Shown piece by piece: positions 50,168 through 60,629 of a stretch of DNA of 64,000 nt. The stretch lies in assembly GCF_013402915.1 (NCBI RefSeq), contig NC_050721.1, positions 682,001 through 746,000 on the forward strand, read 5' to 3'. The position numbers and the translations under genes are program-made. The stretch comes from Zygotorulaspora mrakii. Its lineage: Eukaryota > Ascomycota > Saccharomycetes > Saccharomycetales > Saccharomycetaceae. Numbering within the stretch: the first letter of the stretch is position 1; every line of letters begins with the position of its first letter. A model generated the notes under the pieces. The model ran no database searches. It saw only the letters and a list, made by a program, of their open reading frames with translations, and was not told where the DNA came from.

Positions 50168-51577
50168 TCAAGCCTCGTCGTAGGATTCTTCAGTAATTTC
50201 TTCACTTTCCGAAATAAAAGTAACTTCAATCCACGTGATACCCTTTTGGACAGGAGCGCCATTGATCTGTAGACTGGATCCATCGACGGCGTATTGATAA
50301 ATATATGGTTTTGTTCCAGAGACTCCGGATACGATTGATTTGATAAAATTCGGAATTTCATTCATGACGTCGATTCTCTCCACCAGATTCGCTAGTTTAC
50401 TGTTTACATTTGCGACAACTTTTTTGGACTCGTGGATTTCAGTCTCTTCTTGATTTGCTATTTCTTCATCTGTGACATCAACTGTGAAACCCTCATAATC
50501 AATGCTAATTTCTTTTGGGACGTTCCAACCGACATCGTCCACTTCAGCGTTTAGATGCTTGAAGTCATTGTCGATAGTGACGGACAAAATGTTTGAGTTA
50601 TCCGTCAGAATACCAAACGAAACTTTTGTATTTGCATACGATTTTGGGGTGGTAAACTCCATCAAAACTGCTGTGTTTTCCTTTGAATGGAAATACATGA
50701 AATTCCACGCTTTAGCAGCGTGATGCGGTTTCATCCCTTGGAAAGCCAAGACAAACATTGAATAAGCTGGATCTTCTTCGGAAAATGTAATTTGACGATC
50801 TTCCAAAACTTCAGCTTCTTCGCTTTCGTAGGACTCTTCGTCATCTTGCTCTGAATTTCCTTCTGTTGCCTCCTCCTTAGCCTCCTCAGCGGCGGCAGGC
50901 TCTGCATTAGCACCGGCCTCTGTTTCTTCATTTTTGTCAGCTGTTGCTCCTTCTTCGTCATCACTCTCCGATTCCACCGGAACTTTAACGTTTATTGTCC
51001 CGACAATAGAATTCCTTGGCCAAAAAACATGTCTAACACAACCCCAGGGTTCCTCGATATTATCACCATAATAAGTGCTTGGGTCATCACCCACTTTACA
51101 TCCCGGTGTCATCCTTCTAATGCGGAGATCAACTGTAGACCTTGGGTTGACGGATGACTTGAAATGATACTCATTATCTTCTTCATTCAGTTCAACAAAA
51201 AGATCTTTTGCATAAAAATTAGGTCCTTCAACTCTAAAATCCTCCAATTTTGTGGATGTCCATAGGTTCAACTTTGTTGGGTTATGTGAATCGTAGATTC
51301 TAAACGTAAATTGCGCTTGAAGATGCAGCCCGATAATATTCGAATGGATGATCTGGAAGAATCCAACCACCCCAGTATTTAAGTCACTGAAATAGAATGT
51401 AGCCGTTTCCACATTGGTGTGATCCGGTGATAGCCAGTTCAAATCTTCACGGGTGGTCTCTCGATACGGTTGTTTGCCCTTCACTCTATCTGTAACAGTG
51501 TGAATATATTCACTGCCGTACTCAGGCTCTGCAATACCTGTCACCGCTGATATACCTCCCTGAATCCATTTCAACAT
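50168..51577 (-). CDS. SVF1: Survival factor Svf1 (lipocalin-like, ceramide handling)
   Basis: A 469-residue protein matching S. cerevisiae Svf1 (YDR346C, 481). Svf1 is needed for survival under oxidative stress and cold. It has a double-lipocalin fold and has been tied to ceramide movement between ER and Golgi. The N-terminus MLKWIQGGISAVTGIAEPEY is conserved and amphipathic, fitting membrane attachment. Conserved blocks are RVKGKQPYRETTREDLNWLS, TETATFYFSDLNTG-type VETATFYFSDLNTGVVGFFQ, CVRHVFWPRNSIVGTI and MFVLAFQGMKPHHAAKAWNF. Residues about 210-265 form a strongly acidic Glu/Ala-rich insert, longer than I would expect for the family. The frame extends to a GTG at 51583; ATG 51577 fits the family start. 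Divergent from MRP1. Confidence 0.95.
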   Translation of the reverse strand: MLKWIQGGISAVTGIAEPEYGSEYIHTVTDRVKGKQPYRETTREDLNWLSPDHTNVETATFYFSDLNTGVVGFFQIIHSNIIGLHLQAQFTFRIYDSHNPTKLNLWTSTKLEDFRVEGPNFYAKDLFVELNEEDNEYHFKSSVNPRSTVDLRIRRMTPGCKVGDDPSTYYGDNIEEPWGCVRHVFWPRNSIVGTINVKVPVESESDDEEGATADKNEETEAGANAEPAAAEEAKEEATEGNSEQDDEESYESEEAEVLEDRQITFSEEDPAYSMFVLAFQGMKPHHAAKAWNFMYFHSKENTAVLMEFTTPKSYANTKVSFGILTDNSNILSVTIDNDFKHLNAEVDDVGWNVPKEISIDYEGFTVDVTDEEIANQEETEIHESKKVVANVNSKLANLVERIDVMNEIPNFIKSIVSGVSGTKPYIYQYAVDGSSLQINGAPVQKGITWIEVTFISESEEITEESYDEA

Positions 51578-52321
51578 TTTCACTCAATGCTCTACCTAAA
51601 CAACAGTGCAAAACAAAAAAACACCTGAATGCACTACAAACTTGAGCGACAACTAAGAAACTAAGAGATTTCCAATATAAGCTATACTAATCTCAAACGG
51701 GTACTGTAATAACGCGGATCTTTCAAAAAGTTTTCTCGGTTCTAATGAATATCCTAAACACTACTGATCTTCATCATCGCCTGTCCTTCGCTCGCATAGA
51801 TGAAGAACAAACCAACAAAAAAACATAGCGGTGGAACGAGAAGAGATTACCCGGACTGATATCTTTCGTCAGCTATGATACACCTTATCTGCCCATACAA
51901 TAAATACTAATTACTATAATGCATTCGAATGCTCTCGCCTCTATTCCAAATCTTTCGAATGCCACATGGTCGCTGGCTAGTACCTATAGGGGACTTTCGC
52001 TAAATTTATGTAGTGGCAGTACTTGCTGGAAGGTGACAGCTCATCACTCTGCGAAAAGAAGTTTAACACACATGTACGTAAAACATAAACTACTGCGTAA
52101 CATTGCGTGAAGCACGCAGACCAGTGCAGGCTCGTTACTGCTCTGCACAACTACATCTACTAAAAGTCGAATTCAGTTTCTATGTTACCCTGACGCATGT
52201 TGATATTCGCATCAAATACTGAAAAAAAACCAATTATCAATCAAAATATCGAAATATTCATCAAAATTGGCTTAAAATAAGTGGAGATATCGAAACTCAT
52301 TGTTCGGAAACAGCAGTAAGT
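51578..52321. other. SVF1/MRP1 divergent intergenic region
   Basis: 744 bp shared upstream region. No gene or RNA is recognised; a 63-codon ATG frame at 51919-52110 has no family features. Confidence 0.4.
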
Positions 52322-53263
52322 ATGTTTGCACGTCATGGCTCTCTTGTGCGTGGCCAATTTGTTAGGTCTTATATAGCACCCGTGCTGGATCATCTGAGTC
52401 AAGGTGCAGCATTACCGGGCCTATTCTCTTCAAAAGGTCTCGATAATGCGTGGTTCGCAAGGGCTGAAGCATATACAAAAAAATTGAACAGCTTTACAAA
52501 TTTTTCTGAGGAAATACCTTTAGAGACGTTAATCTATGAGAATGCTCAATCAAGCGTGAAACGTCATATAGTTAATTATGCGTCGTTACTGTTCAATTTG
52601 CGATTCGCACTGTCATCATTGAGAGGTTGTCAGAAAGACCTGCCAAACATAAATGAGATAACATCAAAGGAGCTTTTAAAGACACCAGAGCTTACACTGA
52701 AGTATGCGAATGAGCCTCTAGAGACTGGAAATAAGAATTTGCACAACGCTATAGTCTCATCGTTCGGCTCAATTGTTGAGTTTAGATCGTTGTTGCTGAA
52801 TTCAAACCTTTCGATAAGTGGGGATGGATTCACTTGGCTAGTGGCTAGAAGACATGCTATAGGTGATTCCGATATGCAATCCAGTAGTAAAGTGGAATTT
52901 GATAAGCTATTCATTTTAAACACGTATAATGCTGGAACGCCATTCAATTTCAATAAATCTGGTCATATGGACTCCTTGCGCCTACAATATTTAAAAAGAA
53001 TGGAATCGATTGAGGAAGAACCGGTAGAAAATAGTGAGAGCTCGGTACAGAATAAATCTATCGAGGAAGCGAAACAAACAGAAGCTTACAAGAAAACTTC
53101 ATATATACCTTTGCTAGCTATTGATGCATCGCCAAAGGCATGGTTACACGATTATGGTATTTTCGGTAAACAAAAATACTTAGACAGGGTTTGGGAATCG
53201 ATTGAATGGGATGTAGTAGAATCAAGATTGCCCGAAAAGACTGTCTCGTACGGCCTATACTAG
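52322..53263 (+). CDS. MRP1: Mitochondrial small-subunit ribosomal protein mS43 (Mrp1)
   Basis: A 313-residue protein matching S. cerevisiae Mrp1 (YDR347W, 321), a fungal mitochondrial small-subunit protein with a fold derived from iron/manganese superoxide dismutase. The first about 25 residues (MFARHGSLVRGQFVRSYIAP) form a basic presequence. SOD-like landmarks remain in SSVKRHIVNYASLLFNLRFA, NLHNAIVSSFGSIVEFRSLL, GDGFTWLVARR and LLAIDASPKAWLHDYGIFGK, where the last matches the SOD W-E-H-A-Y region. Metal ligands of a true SOD are not kept, so it is structural. Start ATG 52322. It converges with PAL1. Confidence 0.94.
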   Translation: MFARHGSLVRGQFVRSYIAPVLDHLSQGAALPGLFSSKGLDNAWFARAEAYTKKLNSFTNFSEEIPLETLIYENAQSSVKRHIVNYASLLFNLRFALSSLRGCQKDLPNINEITSKELLKTPELTLKYANEPLETGNKNLHNAIVSSFGSIVEFRSLLLNSNLSISGDGFTWLVARRHAIGDSDMQSSSKVEFDKLFILNTYNAGTPFNFNKSGHMDSLRLQYLKRMESIEEEPVENSESSVQNKSIEEAKQTEAYKKTSYIPLLAIDASPKAWLHDYGIFGKQKYLDRVWESIEWDVVESRLPEKTVSYGLY

Positions 53264-53441
53264 GAGATTTTGTATATAGATAAATTACCCTGTAAATATA
53301 CGTAAACTTGAAATATATACTTTATCGAATATTATACGAAAATAATAACTTCAAAATATATAATCATATTTTTTAATTTGCTTTAGTTCTCTTGTCCATT
53401 CTCAAAGTTTCGGTTCGAAGTGAAGTACCAGCATCTAAAGT

Positions 53442-55462
53442 TTAAGGTTTCCTGGTTACTTTCAAACTTTTCACCCTTCTTAATAATTTGTTTCCTGTAG
53501 ATTCCTTTTTTGGGTTTTGCTCAAAACGCACAGAGGCGTAAGTGTCTTTCTCTTGATTTTCATAATCGTCAAAGTTCTCTAAGTGACCGCTATGAGTTTT
53601 TGCTAGTTTCAAAGTTGATGTTACTTCATTTTTGTCATTACTATTCCCACCAACTTGAAGCCTTTGTGATAAAGATTTTTTCCTTTGAATTCCATTACGT
53701 GACTGAATCGCATGGTGTCTGATATCCTCTTTGATTGTATTTGATGAAGCGGGCGCACCATCGAGAAATGTCGTTGATCCCAAACCCATTGTTGTAGGGC
53801 CATGTACAACCTGCGACTTACCCTTTGCATCAAATTGGGTCAATCCATTTGTGTTCGGCTTTATAGCATCCAAAGTAGTCGTGCTGCCGGCATTGCTGAT
53901 AATCACCGGCAGAGTTTTTTTTGAAACCTTCGTATTGTATATATCATCATCATCATCTAATTCCTCTCTCCCAAAAACTTCGTTTAAAGCTGATTTCTTA
54001 GTAGAAGCACCACCAATACTGTTGTTTGGACCATCAGCTGGAAAAGCTAAAACTGGTGCAGCTTTCGTATTCTTATTCCTATGTGGTGTGCAAGCATCAA
54101 ATGGACCATCATGATGGAATGATCCCCCAAAAAGTCCCGTAACATCCATCTTATCGATAGTGTCAACATATTTTGATGTCGGCCCTTTTGTTTTACCTTT
54201 TTTTTTATCCTTTGAGCCCGAACCAGAACCAGAACCAGAACCAGGACCGTGACCGGCGCTTCTATGGCGAGAAGAGTGCTCCTTATCACCATCTCTATGA
54301 CGACGATGACGATGACCACTACTCCGATGTCCATTCCCACTAGAGGCAGTGCCCTCTTTTTCCCTTGGATAGCCAGATCTTACCTTTCTTCCTCCAGCAA
54401 CTTCATCATACGAAGGTGGTAAATCTACTGTCTGAGGCTGGTCATTTATCTGGGCTTCCTCTCTATATCTATCTCTTAGACGTTCTTTCTCCTCTCTCGC
54501 TGTGGAGTAAGTTTGTGATCCATTAGTCCTCCTTGGATAATCAGGTGGACTACTGTTTACCGGTGGACTGTGATTTAGAGGTGGACTGTTGTTTATAGAC
54601 CCCTCAGTCGAGCTGATGTCGTCAAGGAATGGATTCGTTGAAGGCATACTACCACTTCTATATTTAGAATAAACGGTTGTTTAGTTAGTATAAAAATTGT
54701 CAGGCTGGAGAATAAAAACCACCACCCGAACGTATTAGAGTGGCTAGTCTGCTCTTGTAAACCTTATCCAACTAGAATCTCTGCTTTGCCTTTGTAAACT
54801 GATTCAAAGATATGCTCTTTATCTTGGGACCACTGCGCGATTCTCCAAGATCCGAAAACTAGCTAATTTCAAATTAGTCAATAAGGTGGAGCTGATTGAG
54901 AAGATACCTTTTATATTAATAGAGACACTAAAGCTAATTCACTGTTGTGTATTGTTAAACACCTTTCGTGCTCCATTGTTTTGATATCATTCTGTTTCAC
55001 AAGTTTCACTCCTATAGCAATGGGCCGGACCCGCATCTAGGAAAGCCGCACGGTGCGCAATGCAGTCGCCTGGAGATAGTGGAAAGTCTCGATAACATAA
55101 AAACATTGGATTTCTTGCTAAGAAAGTGCTATTCGAACCAGCTTGTTAGCTCGGCTCTTTAATCGTTCGGGGAATGGTGTGCCTAAAGAATCCATTAATA
55201 CATACTTTGATTGTTGTCCCACCGGCGATTGGACTCTGAAACTATTGCCGGAATAATCCTCTTTAAGGGAGACTGGAAGACTTGAATTCGAAGAGTTTCG
55301 GCCACTGTTGTTCAATGGAAAGGCCCCATTCTCCTTTACCCAGTCTTGGAATTGTCTATCATTAGTATACTGTGCTACAGCAGGATCCACGGACGCGCTT
55401 CGGAAAGGGTTATTTACAGAGAAAGGTCTGCCTCTACTCTGGCTGTTTGATCTACTGATCAT
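53442..55462 (-). CDS. PAL1: Spliced PAL1/PAL2-family endocytosis protein
   Basis: Two exons: 55206-55462 and 53442-54657, joined in phase 2 to give about 490 residues (S. cerevisiae Pal1 499; Pal2 is its paralog). Exon 1 alone hits a stop at 55118, and exon 2 opens before its first ATG, so splicing explains both. The product is an early endocytic coat protein. Exon 1 has NPFRSAS and exon 2 begins with S-G-S-M-P-S-T-NPFLDD. NPF motifs bind EH domains such as those of Ede1. The Pal1 domain includes VDLPPSYDEVAGG, KGPTSKYVDTIDKMDVTGLF and FHHDGPFDACTPHRNK. A GSGSGSGS run precedes a basic KDKKKGKTKG stretch. The S. cerevisiae ohnologs are YDR348C and YHR097C, the latter also intron-bearing as I recall. 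Confidence 0.93.
54658..55205 (-). other. Spliceosomal intron of the PAL1/PAL2 gene
   Basis: A 548-nt intron with the yeast consensus signals: donor GTATGT (55205-55200), branch point TACTAAC (54690-54684) and acceptor TATAG ending at 54658, 26 nt past the branch point. The intron interrupts the AAA lysine codon 86 after two bases. Its length is typical of yeast introns. No snoRNA is recognised inside it. Confidence 0.92.
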
Positions 55463-55817
55463 GTTTGTTACTGTCTCAGTTATGTTTTGTGCAGTGCAGT
55501 GTAGTGTAGTGTCGTCTTGTGAGATATCTTGAGTTTTGTATCAATTTAACAGCTTGTCCTGACACAAAAACACGAAACGGGTAGTACCTACAGTCACCAA
55601 GGCAGTCTTATTCGATAGCTTAATGTATTAAATATGACGAGATGTATTTATTACTATAAGCTCAAATAATAGCTGAGTAGGTTCCATTACAGTATTTTGT
55701 CAGCCATAATTGATCGTCCTTACTGCGAAAAGCAGAAAATAGCGTAATTAGATCGCCAAATACGACATGATGATTACGGTAATAACAGAGGATTAAATAA
55801 ATGAGACGGGAAACTAC
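55463..55817. other. PAL1-SFB3 intergenic region
   Basis: 355 bp; PAL1 promoter and SFB3 3' flank. Nothing else is seen. Confidence 0.4.
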
Positions 55818-58583
55818 TTAGAACTGGACAAATTTCTGATGCATGCTATCGTTTTCGTTATTGTTGGAGACAGTACTGACTTTCACGTAATCGTCTTTCT
55901 TGTATTTTTCTTGGATCAGACGGTGCATGGTAACGAGGTAGTTATCTAAAGCATCGATTTTATTGATCGTTTTATCCTCAACTAGGAGCTGCGCCATGAT
56001 GCGACTATAGTATTGATCCACATTTGGTCTCAGAAGTTCAATTGATAACGAAGCTCTATTTGTTGCTTGACACCAATATTTGATAACCTGCAATGCCTTC
56101 GCATTGACCTCTGTCGACAATTCAGGTAAAGAGCCACCAAAAAGAGTGATCTGGGAAATGTGCACTGAGTCTTCAACTTCTAAGAGATCGTGGAGAAGCA
56201 TTCTATTTGTATTTTCGTTGAACCACAAATACACCTTGTCACCCTGGAAGATCAAATAACATCCACCGTTAGTTATGCTGGCATGTGAATTCCTTACAGA
56301 TAGATTTTCCATTGAAGATGGTAAAACCTGCAAAAGTTTCTCGTCAGCATCATAAAATGACAGGTCACTCTCTTCTAGTAAAACATGAAGCGGAACCACC
56401 TGTGGGTAGAGTTTGTAGGAAAGCTGAGCACTGTTCATTGTTTTAAACTTGAACAGATCGTAAATGCGCTCATTACCACGGGCACTATGTGCGTTAGGTG
56501 CCATTAATTCGGTTTTCTCAAAAGATAACATATATGCAGGTAACGTCCTCAAGGCTTCTGGTAGGACTAATTGTGAACTTAAGCTACCACCAATCAACGC
56601 TTTATATTGCGTTAGTATTTCAACCATCTTTGCATCAATTTTCTTTCTAAGGTTGATAAAGTCACAATCACCTAATGAAGTGATGACCTCCTTAGTCATA
56701 ATTCTCATCGCAACATTTTGATTGATAGACTGAAATATTGATCTTATATTCCCTGATACCGTAGCATATGTGTTGATCGAGCGAACCTTTCTTTTACCGT
56801 CGAGATCTGTGTAAAGCAAAGCTGCTTGGAATGACATCTCAGTGTTAGGTTTCAATTTTTGGTCGTACTTCAATAAAGCATCTATTGTGGTATCCTTCGT
56901 TAAGACTGGAATCATCGGATCACGATCTGAATTTCCAGACGCTTCTAAATAATACTGTGAGACTACAAGGCCCGTAGAGCAACGAATCTTTAGCAACGCC
57001 TGGTAACCTACAATACTTGAAACACTTTGCAGCATGTCATTCACAAGTGTGAACTCATCCTTTTCATGAGAGAAACTAGGATAGTATTTGATAGTACCCC
57101 CCGTAATGTCCGCTCCAAATCCAACTGTAGCCATATCGACAAAGGCGGAGCTCGTAACAAATAAATCCACAGAAACATATGAATGTAGCATCTCATTTCC
57201 CAACTTGGCATAGAAATCATTTTCGCATCTTAGATTTTTCTTGGTCGCATCGTCTTTCTTCAATGATAAATTGCCATGCCCGAGAGTTGGTAAAGAGTTT
57301 AATGAGCAAAATATTTTACCCCCTTGTCCACCCGTTATGGTGTCAATTGCAAGTTTCGCAGCCTGTAAAGCCGGTCCATAGCAGACTTGTATAACATGGC
57401 TAAATTTCTCGCTAGCGATATAGTTTGTGATTTTTCTTAAAGTGTCATCAATGACTCTTTGAGATTCTTGTGGTCTAACAAATAAACCATTTAACATCGG
57501 TAAAAATGCATCGTAAATATCAGTAACAACATACTCCTGAGCCGTATCAAGTTCTGGTCTTAAGTTGAAAAATCTGATCTTACTATCAAAAGCCATTATG
57601 GCGACTTTGCAGTTCGGTTGGAAATCAGATATATATTCAATACAAGTCCTAACACCTTCTACAACTGCCAAGGAACTTCCGTTTTCGTTAGCCAATAAAG
57701 AAAGATCGATTAAAAACAAATAATGCAATGGCAATGGTTCTTTACTCTGTTTAGCATTATATGTTTCAGGAACCAAAAATTCGACACAGCCTTTAGTAAG
57801 CATTGGAGAGTTCTGACTGTTGCCCATTTGGGGATCAAGCACTGGATACTCATCAGGCGAGAATTGAGTTTTTACTTTGCAAATATTACAAGTAACAGTC
57901 GAATCAAACCCCAATTTATAACGAGCATTGACATATGATCTACAGCGTCTGCAACGCAATGGTCCCTGGTTACCGCCAAGCGTAACTGTAGGAATGGGCT
58001 CATTCGGGATCAAATTCGCAAAAGGCTGAATGGATATTCCCAATGGTAGTTTTGTCGCAGATCTCAAACTCTCGTCTACAGGAACGTTATACATTGACAG
58101 GCTCAATAAACGAGGGTCACAAGCACCTTGATCGGCACAATAAAACTGTGTAGTTGGTAGTGGTGGGACAGAATCCTTAGAGGTCTCAAATGTTTTGGTC
58201 AGGTATTGCAATTGATCCTCCCATCTTTGAGTTGCAACATAATGGGAGCTACTGTAGGCTGGTGCGCATTCACCATTTGGCTGACTATAAGCTTGTGATT
58301 GGGAAAATTGATCAGTCGAGCCGACCAGTGGACTCTCATTGTGAAGCCTTGGTGCACTCATTGAACCATTTGCAGATAAAACTGGAGTGAATGAACCATT
58401 GTTGAACGGAAACCCTCCCTGGTTGGACGGCGGTCCGGAAAAAGGAGTGGAAGGAGCACTCAATCCCGATGCCAGATCATGATATGCCCTATTAGGTCTT
58501 CGACTCTTTCTTGACACGTTACCTGATGTCTGCTGATCCAGGGAGAGGGCCGAGATATTTCTTGCTAAATTCTCTTGTGCCAT
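55818..58583 (-). CDS. SFB3: COPII cargo adaptor Sfb3/Lst1 (Sec24 paralog)
   Basis: A 921-residue Sec24-family protein matching S. cerevisiae Sfb3/Lst1 (YHR098C, 929). It joins Sec23 in COPII coats at the ER and packs cargo such as the plasma membrane ATPase Pma1. Order: Pro/Ser/Asn-rich N-terminus to about 200; Sec23/24 zinc finger at about 208-245 with the pattern RCRRCRSYVN then TCNICK; trunk domain (LFLIDLSLLANENGSSLAVV, GFGADITGGTIKYYPSF); beta-sandwich and helical domains; and C-terminal gelsolin-like part (YLIFQGDKVYLWFNENTNRM). The frame starts one codon earlier with GTG (58586); ATG 58583 is taken. A neighbour of PAL2 in S. cerevisiae as well. Confidence 0.95.
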   Translation of the reverse strand: MAQENLARNISALSLDQQTSGNVSRKSRRPNRAYHDLASGLSAPSTPFSGPPSNQGGFPFNNGSFTPVLSANGSMSAPRLHNESPLVGSTDQFSQSQAYSQPNGECAPAYSSSHYVATQRWEDQLQYLTKTFETSKDSVPPLPTTQFYCADQGACDPRLLSLSMYNVPVDESLRSATKLPLGISIQPFANLIPNEPIPTVTLGGNQGPLRCRRCRSYVNARYKLGFDSTVTCNICKVKTQFSPDEYPVLDPQMGNSQNSPMLTKGCVEFLVPETYNAKQSKEPLPLHYLFLIDLSLLANENGSSLAVVEGVRTCIEYISDFQPNCKVAIMAFDSKIRFFNLRPELDTAQEYVVTDIYDAFLPMLNGLFVRPQESQRVIDDTLRKITNYIASEKFSHVIQVCYGPALQAAKLAIDTITGGQGGKIFCSLNSLPTLGHGNLSLKKDDATKKNLRCENDFYAKLGNEMLHSYVSVDLFVTSSAFVDMATVGFGADITGGTIKYYPSFSHEKDEFTLVNDMLQSVSSIVGYQALLKIRCSTGLVVSQYYLEASGNSDRDPMIPVLTKDTTIDALLKYDQKLKPNTEMSFQAALLYTDLDGKRKVRSINTYATVSGNIRSIFQSINQNVAMRIMTKEVITSLGDCDFINLRKKIDAKMVEILTQYKALIGGSLSSQLVLPEALRTLPAYMLSFEKTELMAPNAHSARGNERIYDLFKFKTMNSAQLSYKLYPQVVPLHVLLEESDLSFYDADEKLLQVLPSSMENLSVRNSHASITNGGCYLIFQGDKVYLWFNENTNRMLLHDLLEVEDSVHISQITLFGGSLPELSTEVNAKALQVIKYWCQATNRASLSIELLRPNVDQYYSRIMAQLLVEDKTINKIDALDNYLVTMHRLIQEKYKKDDYVKVSTVSNNNENDSMHQKFVQF

Positions 58584-58835
58584 CACTCAGTAAAATGTAA
58601 GTCAATTGATGAATTGAACAAGCTTAACGGAGGTTGAATTTGATTTATTTTCTCATTTTTTGCCTTTTCGTTTACGTGTTAATCTGTTTCAATTTTAGTT
58701 TTTCATTTTTCCAGCTAGACCCAACTACCCATCACATAGGGTGTGTAAGGTGCTAAATTGGTGCTAAATTTAACGACAAATATTTTATGCTTTACAAAAG
58801 TTATCTATCATTATAAATATTCCCTTTTCCGAATT

Positions 58836-60629
58836 TCACAACAGAAATACCGTTGATAATACACCAAGGATAGAAAGTAATGAAAAAACATAAACCTTGG
58901 TGCTCTTTTCATCTTTCAAGGCAAACGGAGATTTTATAGGTGCAAATATTCTATTTGCTGCAGCTGAAGTCGAATTTGAAAACACAAAACTTTCTATTGG
59001 TGTAGCTGATGTTGTGTCAGAAGTCCTCTGTCGTGAAGTATCATAAAATGATCTTCCGGTAGAAACTAGAGCGTTAGAAAAGATGGCTGCAGAAAATTGA
59101 TCAGGTATATCGGTAGTTGCAGCAGTGAATTGATCACGATAGAAAGTGATGTTCGATCGCAGACGACCCGGAGTAGCATATGGAATATATCCCGAAGAGA
59201 TTGCCTTGATTTCTGAAGTAGCATTGATAAACGGTGATAAATAGGTGGAGGAACCGGATGGTGATTGATAATTCCTCGTAGCAACTTTTCTTGCTTGAGC
59301 TATCGCAAGAGATCTACCTTCAAGATCAACTGCGAGGTAAATATTTTTCAAAAAAGGTCCACCTAAAACATTGAAACCCAAGCGAGACCGTGAAGCCATT
59401 GTCAGGACACAGGCGGTATCTCCGTTTTGGAAATGTATATTTGTATCACTTATCGGATCGTATGTGGAACTTAAAAAATCTCCCAGAGGTACTGTAATCG
59501 TAGTACCTGCGAAGGTGAAGTCTAAATGGACTCCTAAGTTTGCGACGGTACAAGGTACTAACCAATTCCCTAGGCTTTCAACAAAAATTGCCCCTACCTG
59601 CAAAGCAACTTGTACAATAGTATCTAAGGGTAAGTAATTTACAGTGTATCTTGAATCTAGTAGAACAGGTTGTAAAAATTCTTCCGCCGTCATATTCAAT
59701 GATTTACCCGTATTGGAGACAATGTAAATAGGCCCCATTGGTAAAATAGGATAACTTGACGTTAATCCATCAGTATAGGGATCATATGACGGTATCATGT
59801 CAAGCTTCGTCAATGGGCCATAATAGAGACTTGGGTCCACTGCACCAAATATTAATTTACCAGAATTGGCATATGCGCTTTCGAGTACCTGTGATGATGA
59901 GGAAGGAGCAGTATCTGCGCCTAGCCATAAAGAATACGAAGAACATTCAATAATCCCCATATCAGTCAAAATATCTAAAAAGAAGAATCTGTTGTCAAAA
60001 TTGTCACTATTAAGCTCTGAAGTTGTGTTCGATATTTTTGCACTTAACCCCAATGATCCTTTGGTCAAATAAGACGCAAAGAAAGCGTCAAAAAATGACG
60101 CATTGGCAATAGAAAGATGTGTTGAATAGAAACTGACATTATTAGGTGAGTTTCCACTTGATTCTTCGTCGATGTGATCTTCACCCATATCTAAATTCGT
60201 AAAATTCAAATTATCCATCACTGCTGTTCCATTTATACGAATACTGTCTAGAAAGTGAAAATCATAAATGTGCCCATCACTTAAACTCGTAGCAGTCTCA
60301 GAATCATTATATTCATATTTGGTGGAAGAATTACAGCCAACAACTGAACTATTGCAAGTAGACAACTGGTTATCTGAGAGTACCCACAAATAGGGTTGTG
60401 CAATATCTACTCTCAAACCCTGCCGCTGAGCTGGCGTACCAAACGTTACGTTAACGTAATATAACGAGTTCCCATCCTTTCCAACAACAACCGTAGGAAA
60501 CTGTGCACTTCTCGTCGTACTTGTTTCCGTCCCATTTGCAGATGCAGAATGATTTTCAGCAAGGCAACAACACAAAAGGAGAGACCATGTAATTACGAAA
60601 AAAGATTTTCTTCGATCCACCGGAAGCAT
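58836..60629 (-). CDS. YPS7: GPI-anchored aspartyl-protease-like yapsin Yps7
   Basis: A 597-residue protein matching S. cerevisiae Yps7 (YDR349C, 596). Yapsins are cell-surface aspartic proteases that shape the cell wall. A signal peptide is visible (SFFVITWSLLLCCCLAENHS, residues 9-28), many N-glycosylation sequons follow, and a hydrophobic C-terminus (VYVFSLLSILGVLSTVFLL) suits a GPI anchor. YYVNVTFGTPAQRQGLRVDI marks the N-lobe. The usual catalytic DTG is D-I-A at 75-77, and the second motif is D-S-R at 325-327 (VLLDSRYTVNYLP), so both Asp remain while the Thr/Ser-Gly partners are lost or changed. Activity is therefore doubtful. The frame extends to a TTG at 60662; ATG 60629 places the signal peptide correctly. 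Confidence 0.9.
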   Translation of the reverse strand: MLPVDRRKSFFVITWSLLLCCCLAENHSASANGTETSTTRSAQFPTVVVGKDGNSLYYVNVTFGTPAQRQGLRVDIAQPYLWVLSDNQLSTCNSSVVGCNSSTKYEYNDSETATSLSDGHIYDFHFLDSIRINGTAVMDNLNFTNLDMGEDHIDEESSGNSPNNVSFYSTHLSIANASFFDAFFASYLTKGSLGLSAKISNTTSELNSDNFDNRFFFLDILTDMGIIECSSYSLWLGADTAPSSSSQVLESAYANSGKLIFGAVDPSLYYGPLTKLDMIPSYDPYTDGLTSSYPILPMGPIYIVSNTGKSLNMTAEEFLQPVLLDSRYTVNYLPLDTIVQVALQVGAIFVESLGNWLVPCTVANLGVHLDFTFAGTTITVPLGDFLSSTYDPISDTNIHFQNGDTACVLTMASRSRLGFNVLGGPFLKNIYLAVDLEGRSLAIAQARKVATRNYQSPSGSSTYLSPFINATSEIKAISSGYIPYATPGRLRSNITFYRDQFTAATTDIPDQFSAAIFSNALVSTGRSFYDTSRQRTSDTTSATPIESFVFSNSTSAAANRIFAPIKSPFALKDEKSTKVYVFSLLSILGVLSTVFLL

